From UBA1413 sp964567485 (GTDB lineage Bacteria > Bacteroidota > Bacteroidia > Bacteroidales > Prolixibacteraceae): a stretch of DNA of 64,000 nucleotides. The position numbers and the translations under genes were made by a program. Numbering within the stretch: position 1 is the stretch's first letter; each line of letters starts with the position of its first letter. Location of the stretch: contig CAZMMX010000008.1 in the NCBI GenBank assembly GCA_964567485.1, positions 1 to 64,000 of the forward strand. Direction: 5' to 3'. Shown piece after piece: positions 16,358 to 24,989 of this stretch. The notes under the pieces were generated by a model. That model had not been told where the DNA came from. It did not search any database and saw only the letters and a program-made list of their open reading frames with translations.

Positions 16358-17758
16358 ATGAAAAGAGTAATTGTACCGGTCATGGTTTTCCTGATGATCA
16401 CAGGAGGCTGTAGTCCGAAACAGCCCGAAGGGAAAGTGAAAACAACGTTTTCCGGGGCCCCCGGGGAGGTCAGGCTCATCACCCTTGATCCCGGCCATTT
16501 CCATGCCGCCCTTGTCCAGAAGACCACATACCCGCAGATTGACCCGGTGGTGCATGTTTATGCTCCCCCGGGAAACGACGTGACAGAACATCTGTCCAGG
16601 ATAGAGGGGTACAACGGGCGCAACGACAACCCCACGGCCTGGCAGGAGGAAGTATATACAGGAAGTGACTTCCTGGAGAAGATGGTGGCGGAAAAGCCGG
16701 GCAACCTGGTGGTCCTGGCCGGCAATAACGCCCGGAAAACGGAATATATCCTCACTGCCGTAAAACAAGGGTTAAATGTCCTCTCCGACAAGCCCATGGC
16801 GATCACCCCCGGGGGTTTTTCCATGCTGGAAGAGGCCTTTACCGTGGCCGGGGAAAAAGGAGTGCTCCTTTACGATATCATGACCGAGCGTTATGAAATC
16901 ACCACCATCCTGCAAAGGGAGCTTTCCCTGAACAAGGAGGTTTTCGGGGAGCTTCTGCCGGGGAGTCCTGAGGAACCCTCCATTACCAAGGAGAGTGTCC
17001 ACCATTTCAGCAAGATGGTGTCGGGGAGTCCCCTGCGTCGTCCGGTATGGTACTTCGATATCTCGCAGCAGGGCGAGGGCATTGTGGATGTCACCACCCA
17101 CCTGGTCGACCTGATCCAGTGGGAGGCTTTTCCGGAGGTAACCCTGAAGAAGGAAGATGTGGAGCTTATCAACGCCCGCCGGTGGAGTACCGGATTGACC
17201 TCTGAGCAGTTTGCCGGGGTCACCGGACTGGAAGAGGTTCCTGATTTCCTGCAGAAGAACGTGAAGGAGGGCATCCTTCAGGTTTTCAGCAACGGGGAGT
17301 TTAATTACCGCCTGAAGGGGGTCCATGCCCGTGTTTCGGTCGTTTGGAATTACAGTGCTCCCGAGGGGGCCGGAGACACGCATTACAGCATCATGCGGGG
17401 CAGCCGCTGTAATTTGATCATCAGACAGGGGGCCGGGGAGAATTACCAGCCGGTGCTCTATATTGAGCCTGCTGCCGGAGAAGATGCTGCTGCCTTTGGG
17501 ACCCTTCTGGCCGCTGCCATCGATGAAAAGCTGGCGGTCGCCTGGCCGGGAGTGAAGCTCATCACAGCCGGCGAAAACCGCTGGGCGCTGGAAATCCCTG
17601 CCGAGTATAAGGTGGGCCACGAAGCCCACTTCTCCCAGGTGATGGAGAAATACCTCGGCTTCCTGGTCAAAGGAGAAATGCCGGAATGGGAGGTCCCCAA
17701 TATGCTGGTCAAGTATTATACCACCACGGAAGCCCTGAAACTGGCATCGGGGAAATAA
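16358..17758 (+). CDS. Exported Gfo/Idh/MocA-family oxidoreductase-like lipoprotein
   Basis: The 466-residue protein has a signal peptide with lipobox (ITGGC, Cys18), so it is exported and lipid-anchored. The mature part follows a Gfo/Idh/MocA layout: an N-terminal Rossmann-like domain with VVLAGNNARKTEYI and then LSDKPMAI, which is the usual EKP-type catalytic Lys motif with Asp in place of Glu. The C-terminal alpha/beta domain includes HHFSKMVSGSPLRRPVWYFD and DVTTHLVDLIQWE. Some family members act on glycosides in polysaccharide breakdown. Substrate and cofactor are unknown here. A strong terminator follows at 17779. Confidence 0.8.
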   Translation: MKRVIVPVMVFLMITGGCSPKQPEGKVKTTFSGAPGEVRLITLDPGHFHAALVQKTTYPQIDPVVHVYAPPGNDVTEHLSRIEGYNGRNDNPTAWQEEVYTGSDFLEKMVAEKPGNLVVLAGNNARKTEYILTAVKQGLNVLSDKPMAITPGGFSMLEEAFTVAGEKGVLLYDIMTERYEITTILQRELSLNKEVFGELLPGSPEEPSITKESVHHFSKMVSGSPLRRPVWYFDISQQGEGIVDVTTHLVDLIQWEAFPEVTLKKEDVELINARRWSTGLTSEQFAGVTGLEEVPDFLQKNVKEGILQVFSNGEFNYRLKGVHARVSVVWNYSAPEGAGDTHYSIMRGSRCNLIIRQGAGENYQPVLYIEPAAGEDAAAFGTLLAAAIDEKLAVAWPGVKLITAGENRWALEIPAEYKVGHEAHFSQVMEKYLGFLVKGEMPEWEVPNMLVKYYTTTEALKLASGK

Positions 17759-17778
17759 CTCTTCCCGCTGACCCTTAA

Positions 17779-17814
17779 AAAAAGCAGCTTCCCGTTTCCG
17801 GGAAGCTGCTTTTT
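17779..17814. terminator. Strong bidirectional intrinsic terminator
   Basis: A 16-bp perfect stem (AAAAAGCAGCTTCCCG pairing with CGGGAAGCTGCTTTTT) with loop TTTC. It has A and T tracts on both sides, so it can end transcription of the rightward oxidoreductase gene and the leftward dipeptidase gene. Confidence 0.9.
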
Positions 17815-17875
17815 AGGTTTTGTGGAAGGCCCGTCTTTCAGTGAACGAAAGGGGAGGCCCCCCATCTTTATAGGA

Positions 17876-19258
17876 TCAGGCTTGCGGAGGAGCCATCAGC
17901 TCAGCATAATATTTGTAAAACAGGGGAATGGTGCGGATGCCGTTGTAGAACTGTTCCAGCGGGTAGTTCTCGTTGGGCGAGTGGATAGCGTCGCTCTCCA
18001 ATCCGAACCCCATGAGCACCGATTTTACCCCTAATACCCTTTCGAAGGTGCTGATGATAGGGATGCTGCCACCTGAGCGCACCGGTACGGGAAGGATGCC
18101 ATAGACCTTTTCATAGGCCTTTTCGGCGGCCTTATATGCCGGCAGGTCAATGGGGCAGACATATCCATGCCCCCCGTGGAGGTAGGTCACTTCCACCTTT
18201 ACGGAAGCCGGAGCTATGGACTCGAGATACTCCTTGAAGAGCACTTCGATTTTGGTATGGTCCTGATGTGGGACCAGCCGGGTCGAAATTTTGGCGGTGG
18301 CTTTGGACGGCAGGACCGTCTTGGCCCCTTCCCCGGTATATCCACCCCAGATGCCGCACACGTCGAGCGAAGGCCTGATGCCGGTGCGTTCCTTCGGCGA
18401 GTACCCCTCTTCTCCCTGGAGCTCCTGCACGCCGATGCCTGCCTTGAAGGCTTCCAGGTCAAAGGGAGCCCTGGCCAGCATCTGACGCTCTTCTGCGGAA
18501 ACCTCAAGCACGTCGTCATAGAACCCCGGAACGGTAATCTTCCCCTTTTCATCGGTCAGCCCGGCAATCAGCTTGCTCAGCATGTTGACCGGGTTGGCCA
18601 CGGTACCTCCAAAGAGACCCGAGTGAAGGTCATGGGAAGGTCCTGTGACCTCAACCTGCCAGTATGCCAGTCCGCGCAATCCCGTGGTGATGCTCGGAAT
18701 CTTAGGACCGATCATTGACGTGTCGCTGACCAGGATAATGTCAGAACGGAGCATTTCCTTGTTTTCCGCACAGAACTTCTCGAGGTTGGGAGAGCCAATC
18801 TCCTCTTCCCCTTCAATCATAAACTTGACGTTGCAGGGCAGGGTGCCGGTTTGTACCATCAGCTCAAACGCCTTGGCATGCATCATGCTCTGTCCCTTGT
18901 CATCATCGGCACCACGGGCATAAATCTTCCCATCGCGTATTTCCGGCTCAAAAGGGGGAGAAACCCAGTTTTCAATGGGGTCAACGGGCATGACATCCAT
19001 ATGGGCGTATACCATCACCGTGGGCAGCTTCGGGTCGATGATCTTCTCTCCGTAGGTCACAGGATTTCCCTCGGTTTCAAAAACTTCCGCCCTGTCGGCT
19101 CCCGACTCCAGAAGCATCTTCTTCCAGTATTCGGCGGCACGCACCATGTCGGATTTATTTTCTGACTGGGAACTGATGGAGGGAATTCTGATCAGCCCGA
19201 ACAACTCGGCGAGGAAACGCTCCTTGTTTTGCTCAATATACTGATTGATCTGATTCAT
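17876..19258 (-). CDS. M20-family dipeptidase
   Basis: The 460-residue protein is a zinc-dependent metallopeptidase of the M20 family, resembling cytosolic non-specific dipeptidases. Metal and catalytic motifs appear in order: MVYAHMDVMPVDP (first His and Asp), GADDDKGQSM (bridging Asp), then MIEGEEEIGS (catalytic Glu and metal Glu), with a C-terminal His in GLESDAIHSPNE. A dimerisation domain lies between. No signal peptide is visible, so it is cytoplasmic and likely cleaves dipeptides from protein turnover. It is the last gene of a leftward run and ends at the shared terminator. Confidence 0.93.
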   Translation of the reverse strand: MNQINQYIEQNKERFLAELFGLIRIPSISSQSENKSDMVRAAEYWKKMLLESGADRAEVFETEGNPVTYGEKIIDPKLPTVMVYAHMDVMPVDPIENWVSPPFEPEIRDGKIYARGADDDKGQSMMHAKAFELMVQTGTLPCNVKFMIEGEEEIGSPNLEKFCAENKEMLRSDIILVSDTSMIGPKIPSITTGLRGLAYWQVEVTGPSHDLHSGLFGGTVANPVNMLSKLIAGLTDEKGKITVPGFYDDVLEVSAEERQMLARAPFDLEAFKAGIGVQELQGEEGYSPKERTGIRPSLDVCGIWGGYTGEGAKTVLPSKATAKISTRLVPHQDHTKIEVLFKEYLESIAPASVKVEVTYLHGGHGYVCPIDLPAYKAAEKAYEKVYGILPVPVRSGGSIPIISTFERVLGVKSVLMGFGLESDAIHSPNENYPLEQFYNGIRTIPLFYKYYAELMAPPQA

Positions 19259-19335
19259 GGTATATCTGTTTTTGGTTTAAGAAATCCCGGCTGATGGTTC
19301 TGCCAAATCAGGACGCAGCAGTTGCCGGGAGAAAA

Positions 19336-21087
19336 TCAATCAACGATGGCCCTGAAACGCTGGCTATCGAAATATTTCAGGAATTCCATGTCTGTGGCGG
19401 CCAGTGCTTTGGCCTTGGGATTGATGGCAATGGCTTTGGCCAGGCTTGTGTAGACCATCTCCTCCTTGTTGGTGCGTGCGCCGACCACTGCCCTGAGGTA
19501 TTCCTTCAGGTAGCAATCTTCACGGTCGTAGTCTTCCAAATCACTCAGGGCGCCGTTGTAGTTGCCTGAGATAATCTTCACCAGGGCGGTGTTGGGGTCG
19601 GCTTCGGCCCTGAAATACTGGTTGGCACGGTTGTAATCCCCTTTGCGGATATGGACCAGTCCGAGATTGTAACTCACCTCGTTTCCGGAACCCGCGGCAG
19701 CACCGAAGTACTCCTCGGCCTCGATAATATTGTTCTCGAACAGGGCGATGGTGCCCAGGTTGTTCTTGATCACCGGTTCATCGTTTTTCAGAGATTCTGC
19801 TTTCTGGAACCAGGGTTTTGCTTCGGCATATTTCATCTGACGGGCCAGCACCATTCCTACGTTGTTGGGACCCCTCCAGTCGTTGGGATAAATCTGTGAA
19901 AAGGCATTGTAGATTTTTAGTTTGCTCTCAGGCACCCCGGTGAGGGTGGCGGCGTAGAGGAGTTCTGCCTGGTTCAGGGAAGAGGGATTGTTCTCAGCAA
20001 TGGCAACGATCTCTTCGTCGCTTTTCCCGATGATGTTCACCGAGGTGAGCAGTTTGGCACGACGCAGTTTGGGAAGGACCTCATCGGCGACCTGGGTGAA
20101 CGCTGACGAGAGATTCTTGATTTCCTGTTCCCGGACTTCAGGATCGGTATACATTGACAATACCCTCAGAATGAGGTCTTTGTCCTGGATGTCTGATTTT
20201 TCCAGCATCTCTCTGAAGCCTTCCCAGTCTTCGGGGGTATAGCGGCTTCTCAGGTTGGCCACCACACTGGCTTTTTTCATCTGATCTTCGACAAAAGCGG
20301 TCGAGGCTTTTTCCCTTTTAGAGGCCAGGTCGGTGTTAATGTCGATGGAACCATCGGGAGAGGCATAGGCAGAGACTTCCACCTTTTTGACCTCCTTTTT
20401 ATCGTCATTGTGGGCTTCGGTGGTATAGTCGAGGAAGTTGCGGACGTCGGCGGCCGTGATCTCCTCCTTACGGATATTGGCGCTGTTGATGAGGTAATAG
20501 ATATCGGCGATCATTTCATCGGGGACGATCCTCTGGAAAGGGTCGATGGCCGGGTCATATTTTCCGGTGGTGTTGGCTTCGCGGCTGACCCCGGTGATGG
20601 GTTTCGGGGTGACGGCCATCAGGGTGTTGGTGGCCAGGATGCCCCTGGCGATGGTCACCGGTTCCATGGTGACGCTCTTGGCTCCCCGGTGTGCTTCCAT
20701 TTTTACCACGAGCTCCGAGAGGCGCATATCTTCCTGATAGGGAAAAACTTCCTTATAGCTGAAATTCCCTCCTGCGTTGTAGGGGATGACGCGATAGTTG
20801 TTGCGCACCTTCTCGCCCTGCACCGTTACCGGAGTCAGCGGGGTCTCCCCATCTTTGGTCCTGATTACCGGGGTGGCCGTCAGCGTGGCCTTTTTGTCAA
20901 AATACGCACCGGGGAAAATGGCGTTAACAGCCACATCCACCTTCCCGGCATGGGCCTCCAGAACCTCAGGGGTGACCCTGAACCTGATGCCCCCGGCATT
21001 CTTCTTCATCTTCTCGAGTCCGGCACAGCCCGTCATCACCGACAACGCCATACCTGCTAAAATAACTAATCTGATCTGCTTCTTCAT
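19336..21087 (-). CDS. TPR lipoprotein with OmpA-like region
   Basis: The 583-residue protein has a lipobox (VMTGC, Cys21), so it is an exported lipoprotein. Residues about 35-160 look like a beta-rich domain. A central segment, about 240-300, has VEVSAYASPDGSIDINTDLA, which resembles OmpA-type peptidoglycan-associated folds. The last ~200 residues read as tetratricopeptide repeats (for example NLGLVHIRKGDYNRANQYF). Similar large lipoproteins are common in Bacteroidales, without a fixed function; an envelope scaffold is the most I would infer. It follows the kinase gene downstream by 70 bp. Confidence 0.75.
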   Translation of the reverse strand: MKKQIRLVILAGMALSVMTGCAGLEKMKKNAGGIRFRVTPEVLEAHAGKVDVAVNAIFPGAYFDKKATLTATPVIRTKDGETPLTPVTVQGEKVRNNYRVIPYNAGGNFSYKEVFPYQEDMRLSELVVKMEAHRGAKSVTMEPVTIARGILATNTLMAVTPKPITGVSREANTTGKYDPAIDPFQRIVPDEMIADIYYLINSANIRKEEITAADVRNFLDYTTEAHNDDKKEVKKVEVSAYASPDGSIDINTDLASKREKASTAFVEDQMKKASVVANLRSRYTPEDWEGFREMLEKSDIQDKDLILRVLSMYTDPEVREQEIKNLSSAFTQVADEVLPKLRRAKLLTSVNIIGKSDEEIVAIAENNPSSLNQAELLYAATLTGVPESKLKIYNAFSQIYPNDWRGPNNVGMVLARQMKYAEAKPWFQKAESLKNDEPVIKNNLGTIALFENNIIEAEEYFGAAAGSGNEVSYNLGLVHIRKGDYNRANQYFRAEADPNTALVKIISGNYNGALSDLEDYDREDCYLKEYLRAVVGARTNKEEMVYTSLAKAIAINPKAKALAATDMEFLKYFDSQRFRAIVD

Positions 21088-21132
21088 GGGTGTATATCAC
21101 TTTATTTAATAATTATATGCTCATAATTTTCT

Positions 21133-21167
21133 CTCCCTTGCGGGAGCATCCCTTCCGTTAGGGAAGG
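21133..21167 (-). terminator. Two small hairpins at the end of the deoxynucleoside kinase gene
   Basis: CTCCC/GGGAG with a four-base loop (GCAA on the minus strand) at 21133-21146, and CCTTCC/GGAAGG at 21151-21167, which covers the kinase stop codon. There is no T tract, so termination is uncertain; they may separate the kinase from the TPR gene. Confidence 0.35.
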
Positions 21168-21799
21168 ATCATCCTGGTCACCCCGGGTTTGTATTCGTGT
21201 TCCAGGATGGTCTTTTTTAGCAATGTGTAGTGCTCTGGATGGTTCACAAAATCGATACGGTTGGTGTCGATAATCAACACCGGAAAGTTGGTTCCCTGTT
21301 TGAAATACTCAAAATAGCCGTTCTGGATCTTCTCCAGGTAAGCGGGGTCCATCTCCTGTTCGTAGTCCCTTCCCCGTTTTCTGATGTTTTGCATCAGGTG
21401 GTCTATGTCAAGGTAAAGATAGACGTAAAGGTCGGGTTTGGGAAGCGACTCAAAGACGATATTGAAGAGACGCCTGAAGAGGCGGTATTCATCTTCCTGG
21501 AGCGTATTCCGGGCAAATATGGCCGACTTGGTGAAGTAGTAGTCCGAGATCAGCAGGGAGCGGAAAAGCTCGGGCTGGAGAACCTCTTTTTTGATCTGGT
21601 TATAGCGGTCGGCCAGGAAGGAGAGTTCCAGGGGAAAGGAGTAACGCTCCTGGTCGGCGTAGAATTTGGGAAGAAAGGGATTATCGGCAAACTGTTCCAG
21701 CACCAGGCGGGTATTCAGTTCGTCACTCAGCATAGAGGAGAAGGTCGTTTTCCCGGCCCCGATGTTCCCCTCAATGACCAGATATCGCAATTCCGTCAT
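21158..21799 (-). CDS. Deoxynucleoside kinase
   Basis: The 213-residue protein phosphorylates deoxynucleosides (deoxyadenosine/deoxyguanosine type) for the dNTP salvage pathway. The P-loop VIEGNIGAGKTTFSS lies at residues 8-22, the DRYNQIKK region matches the DRS-like motif, and KRGRDYEQEMD resembles the lid region (R-x-R-x-x-E). The start overlaps the stop of the upstream peptidase gene as TGATG, implying translational coupling. The substrate base is not decided by the sequence. Confidence 0.9.
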   Translation of the reverse strand: MTELRYLVIEGNIGAGKTTFSSMLSDELNTRLVLEQFADNPFLPKFYADQERYSFPLELSFLADRYNQIKKEVLQPELFRSLLISDYYFTKSAIFARNTLQEDEYRLFRRLFNIVFESLPKPDLYVYLYLDIDHLMQNIRKRGRDYEQEMDPAYLEKIQNGYFEYFKQGTNFPVLIIDTNRIDFVNHPEHYTLLKKTILEHEYKPGVTRMILP

Positions 21800-23907
21800 C
21801 AGATATTGATTCCCAGGTGATAGAATGTGAAGGCATAGATGTCGGTTAACTCTTCGATGACCTTGGCCGTGGGCTTTCCGGCGCCGTGTCCTGCCTTGGT
21901 CTCAATGCGGATAAGCACCGGAAGCTTGCCCCTGTTATACTCCTGAAGCCTGGAAATGTACTTGAAGGAGTGCGCAGGCACTACCCTGTCATCATGGTCG
22001 GCGGTGGTCACCAGGGTGGCCGGGTATTTAATACCTTGCCTGATAGAGTGATAGGGGGAGTATTTGATCAGGTAGCGGAACATCTCTTCGCTCTCTTCGC
22101 TGGTGCCGTAATCGGTAGCCCAGGCCCACCCGATGGTGAACTTGTGGTAGCGCAGCATGTCCATCACTCCGACTGCCGGAAGGGCAACCTTGAAAAGCTC
22201 AGGCCGCTGGTTAGCCACGGCTCCCACCAGTAATCCTCCATTGGAGCCCCCCTGGATGGCCATCTTCCCGGAATTGGTGTACTTCTCACTGACCAGGAAT
22301 TCTCCCGCCGAAATGAAATCATCAAAGACATTCTGCTTCTGTAGTTTGGTGCCTGCTTTGTGCCACTCTTCACCATACTCGCCACCTCCACGAAGGTTGG
22401 CCACGGCCAGAATTCCTCCGTTCTCCGCGAAAAAGAGCCGCTGCACCGAAAACCCCGGCATCTGGCTGACGTTGAACCCGCCATAACCATATAGCAGGAG
22501 CGGGTTACTGCCATTTTTGACCATCCCCTTTTTGTAGAAAAGGAACATCGGCACTTTGGTACCATCCTTGCTGGTGTAAAACACCTGGTCTACCTGATAG
22601 TCATCGGGGTTGAACTTCACTTCAGGCCGGTAATAGAGCGACGATTCTTTGGTGGTGAAGTCGTAGCGGTAGACCTCACCGGGGGTATTGTAAGAGGTGA
22701 AGGTGTAGAAAGCCTCCGGGTCGTCTTTGTCGCCCATGGGCCCACCCGAGGTGCCGATACCCGGAAGCACAAACTCATAGTCTGATGTTCCGTCATAGTT
22801 GCATATTTCGATGTGGCTGAAGGCATCCTTGAGGTAATTCAGGACCAGTTTTCCCCCGGCAAGGGAAGCTGACGTGAGCACATATTCTTTTTCAGGTACC
22901 AGTTCCGTCCAGAATTCCTCTCCGGGATTTTTAGCGTCGATTTTCAGAAGCCTGTATTTGGGAGCTTTGTAATTGGTAATCACCAGAATCTCGTCTCCAA
23001 GGTTGTCGACAGGGGTGAAATCGGAACCGAATGTTTCCATCAGGGGGATAAACGGGCCGTCTTTCTGAGCCATTCCCTTGAATGCCAGTGAATTTCCGCT
23101 TGTTGATTCGGTCTGCACCAAAAACATAAAGCGTTCATCGTCGCTGATGCCCACGCTGATGTTGCGCTGGGGATGTTCAGGATCGCTGTATACCAGGGGA
23201 TCATCGGCGGGGTTGGTTCCCAGTTTATGATATTTCACCAGTTGGTTTTCGTTGGCCCGTGAGAGTTCACTGCCGGCTTTGGGTTCGTTGTAGCAACTAT
23301 AGAAAAAGCCCCCGTCAAACCAGGACGTTCCCGAAAATTTGACCCATTTGATATGGTCGCCCAGGGTCTCTCCAGTTTCGATATTTTTAACGAAGATTTC
23401 CTGCCAGTCGGAGCCCGAACGGGATATCCTGTATATGAGGTACTTGCCGTCATGGGTGATTTCTGTTCCTGCCAGGGCTACCGTGCCGTCGTCGGAAAGG
23501 GTATTAGGGTCGAGGAGCACCCGGGGTTCTCCGTGGAGCGAGTCGGCCATGTAAAGGACGCTCTGGTTCTGGAGGCCGTCATTCTTGCTGAAGAAATACT
23601 TCCCGGCACGTTTGTAGGGAGCCGAGATCCGGGGATAGTCCATCAGTTCGGTCAACCGGGTGCGGATGGCCTCCCTGCCCGGCAAACCATTCAGATAGGC
23701 GAAGGTCACCTCATTCTGTTTCTCGACCCATTGGGCGGTCTCCTCTGAGTTGTCATCCTCGAGCCAGCGGTAGGGATCTTCCACGGGGGTATTCCACAGG
23801 GTGTCCACCACCGCATCACGGCGGGTTTCGGGATAGGTTATCCGGGGTTTGGGGGCGCAGGAACCTGCCGCCACAGAAACCAGCAAAATTACGACCACGT
23901 TCTTCAT
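21799..23907 (-). CDS. Prolyl oligopeptidase (S9) lipoprotein
   Basis: The 702-residue serine peptidase cleaves short proline-containing peptides. A signal peptide with lipobox (AAGSC, Cys17) suggests periplasmic or outer-membrane location. Residues about 30-75 (YPETRRDAVVDTLW, VEDPYRWLED) open the family N terminus and the seven-blade propeller follows. The alpha/beta-hydrolase domain has the catalytic Ser555 in QGGSNGGLLVGA, Asp about 640 in DHDDRVVP and His674 in AGHGAGKP. It overlaps the kinase start by one base. The ATG lies directly after the leader repeat shared with the gene at 96, an unusual promoter relationship. Confidence 0.95.
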   Translation of the reverse strand: MKNVVVILLVSVAAGSCAPKPRITYPETRRDAVVDTLWNTPVEDPYRWLEDDNSEETAQWVEKQNEVTFAYLNGLPGREAIRTRLTELMDYPRISAPYKRAGKYFFSKNDGLQNQSVLYMADSLHGEPRVLLDPNTLSDDGTVALAGTEITHDGKYLIYRISRSGSDWQEIFVKNIETGETLGDHIKWVKFSGTSWFDGGFFYSCYNEPKAGSELSRANENQLVKYHKLGTNPADDPLVYSDPEHPQRNISVGISDDERFMFLVQTESTSGNSLAFKGMAQKDGPFIPLMETFGSDFTPVDNLGDEILVITNYKAPKYRLLKIDAKNPGEEFWTELVPEKEYVLTSASLAGGKLVLNYLKDAFSHIEICNYDGTSDYEFVLPGIGTSGGPMGDKDDPEAFYTFTSYNTPGEVYRYDFTTKESSLYYRPEVKFNPDDYQVDQVFYTSKDGTKVPMFLFYKKGMVKNGSNPLLLYGYGGFNVSQMPGFSVQRLFFAENGGILAVANLRGGGEYGEEWHKAGTKLQKQNVFDDFISAGEFLVSEKYTNSGKMAIQGGSNGGLLVGAVANQRPELFKVALPAVGVMDMLRYHKFTIGWAWATDYGTSEESEEMFRYLIKYSPYHSIRQGIKYPATLVTTADHDDRVVPAHSFKYISRLQEYNRGKLPVLIRIETKAGHGAGKPTAKVIEELTDIYAFTFYHLGINI

Positions 23908-24002
23908 ACGTATATTAGCTATTTAATGTATTGTAATTCAATTATATATCAAGGTCATGTCTCATCGGTTCTTCACACCCATGGAACTCACATGGAGCAA
24001 AT
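23908..24002 (-). repeat. Leader repeat, copy 2 (upstream of prolyl oligopeptidase gene)
   Basis: Reverse-complement partner of 1-95. It ends directly before the peptidase ATG, at the same spacing as copy 1, with no gaps over 93 bases. It contains TAATTGAATTA, an imperfect palindrome that is broken in copy 1. No TAnnTTTG promoter element is evident within it. Confidence 0.8.
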
Positions 24003-24381
24003 ATACATGCCCTTTTGTGTTCGAAGCACCATGCTCGTTTCATCTCCTTATGTTATTGTTTTAATGGTTCATCCACTGCACCAGATGCAAAAGCCATAGG
24101 GTTCATCATCGAGGTCGGTGATTGAATGATCATGGCTGTTTCGTCTGTTTTACCGGGGGTGCAATTTACACCTTTTTCCCCTAAGTTTCCCTGAGGATTA
24201 TCACAAGTTTCCCGATTACGGCCACTTTTGGCAGGGGCACCGGGTCCCGGGATCTCCATTCATTGTGGGGAATGCCATGACGGGGTGACCTGGCGGGAGC
24301 AGCCCACGTTGCGACAGGTCACTGGCACAGGAAAGAGCAGGGAGGGGAGTTTTTCCGATGAAAAGCCGGGAGGCCCGCAGC
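24003..24381. other. Intergenic region left of the HEAT-like gene
   Basis: About 380 bases without a credible gene. On the minus strand, a short open stretch ending in FCIWCSG is visible around 24065-24130, with no start codon. I see no RNA, repeat or promoter element that I would trust. Confidence 0.5.
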
Positions 24382-24900
24382 TTACTGCCCAAGGATGGAG
24401 ATGAGTTCATGGATCAGGTAAGCCTGTTTTTCCTGGGATACTGAGAGGGCATCCCTGAGCGTGGAGAGCGCTACTTCCCTGATGGCGGTGTCGGGGAGGG
24501 GATCCATATTCTCGATGACGGTAAAGGCCTCAAAGGCGGTCTCAAAGGGCGCATGAATGACCAGACTGACAAAGAGAGAGAACCACGGCGTATAGTCGAG
24601 GCCATTTTGCCAGCAGCAGGCGACCAGGGCCTGTTGCCGGGGAGCATACTCCTCCATGGCAATGGCCTCGGCAAGGTATCGCGCTCCTTCACGAAATTTC
24701 AGCTCCCCCAGTAGGGTGAGAATGGCATTGTAAATTTCCCCGGAAGGATATTCCAGCAACAACTCCAACAGCCGGGGAAGATAGAGGGGATTCCCCTGAT
24801 TGCGCAGGCCGGCGATGGCTTCCAGAACCATGGGTTCTTTCCCCGAGGCCAGGCGCGCGATCACTGCCGCATCGGTCTTATATTTCCTGCTTTGTGTCAT
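24382..24900 (-). CDS. HEAT-repeat-like hypothetical protein
   Basis: The 172-residue protein is almost entirely helical by composition, with repeated Leu/Ala-rich segments such as AVIARLASGKEP, LLELLLEYPSGEIYNAI and ARYLAEAIAM that resemble HEAT repeats. It has no signal peptide or catalytic motif. Such short HEAT proteins usually mediate protein contacts. Its gene is divergent from the MATE transporter gene, 89 bp away. The specific role is unknown. Confidence 0.6.
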   Translation of the reverse strand: MTQSRKYKTDAAVIARLASGKEPMVLEAIAGLRNQGNPLYLPRLLELLLEYPSGEIYNAILTLLGELKFREGARYLAEAIAMEEYAPRQQALVACCWQNGLDYTPWFSLFVSLVIHAPFETAFEAFTVIENMDPLPDTAIREVALSTLRDALSVSQEKQAYLIHELISILGQ

Positions 24901-24967
24901 AACTCCCTTTTATGTGAATTTTACCGTGCGAAATTAGTGATTCATCGCCACGGTTTCTCCATTTCTA

Positions 24968-24975
24968 TAAATTTG
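24968..24975 (+). promoter_or_regulatory. -7 element upstream of the MATE gene
   Basis: TAAATTTG matches TAnnTTTG and lies 14 bp before the start codon, so the leader would be very short. No good -33 element was found. Confidence 0.4.
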
Positions 24976-24989
24976 TCTTCTTTTGGGAG

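Noticed and set aside
16001..16527. Minus-strand frame with repeated YLPIC pentapeptides across the repeat and gap
   Set aside because: It arises from a 15-bp tandem repeat with Ns inside, has no conserved domain, and overlaps the oxidoreductase gene.
24065..24130. Minus-strand stretch ending FCIWCSG as a zinc-ribbon gene remnant
   Set aside because: Only about 24 codons, no start, no homologue recognised; chance is likely.
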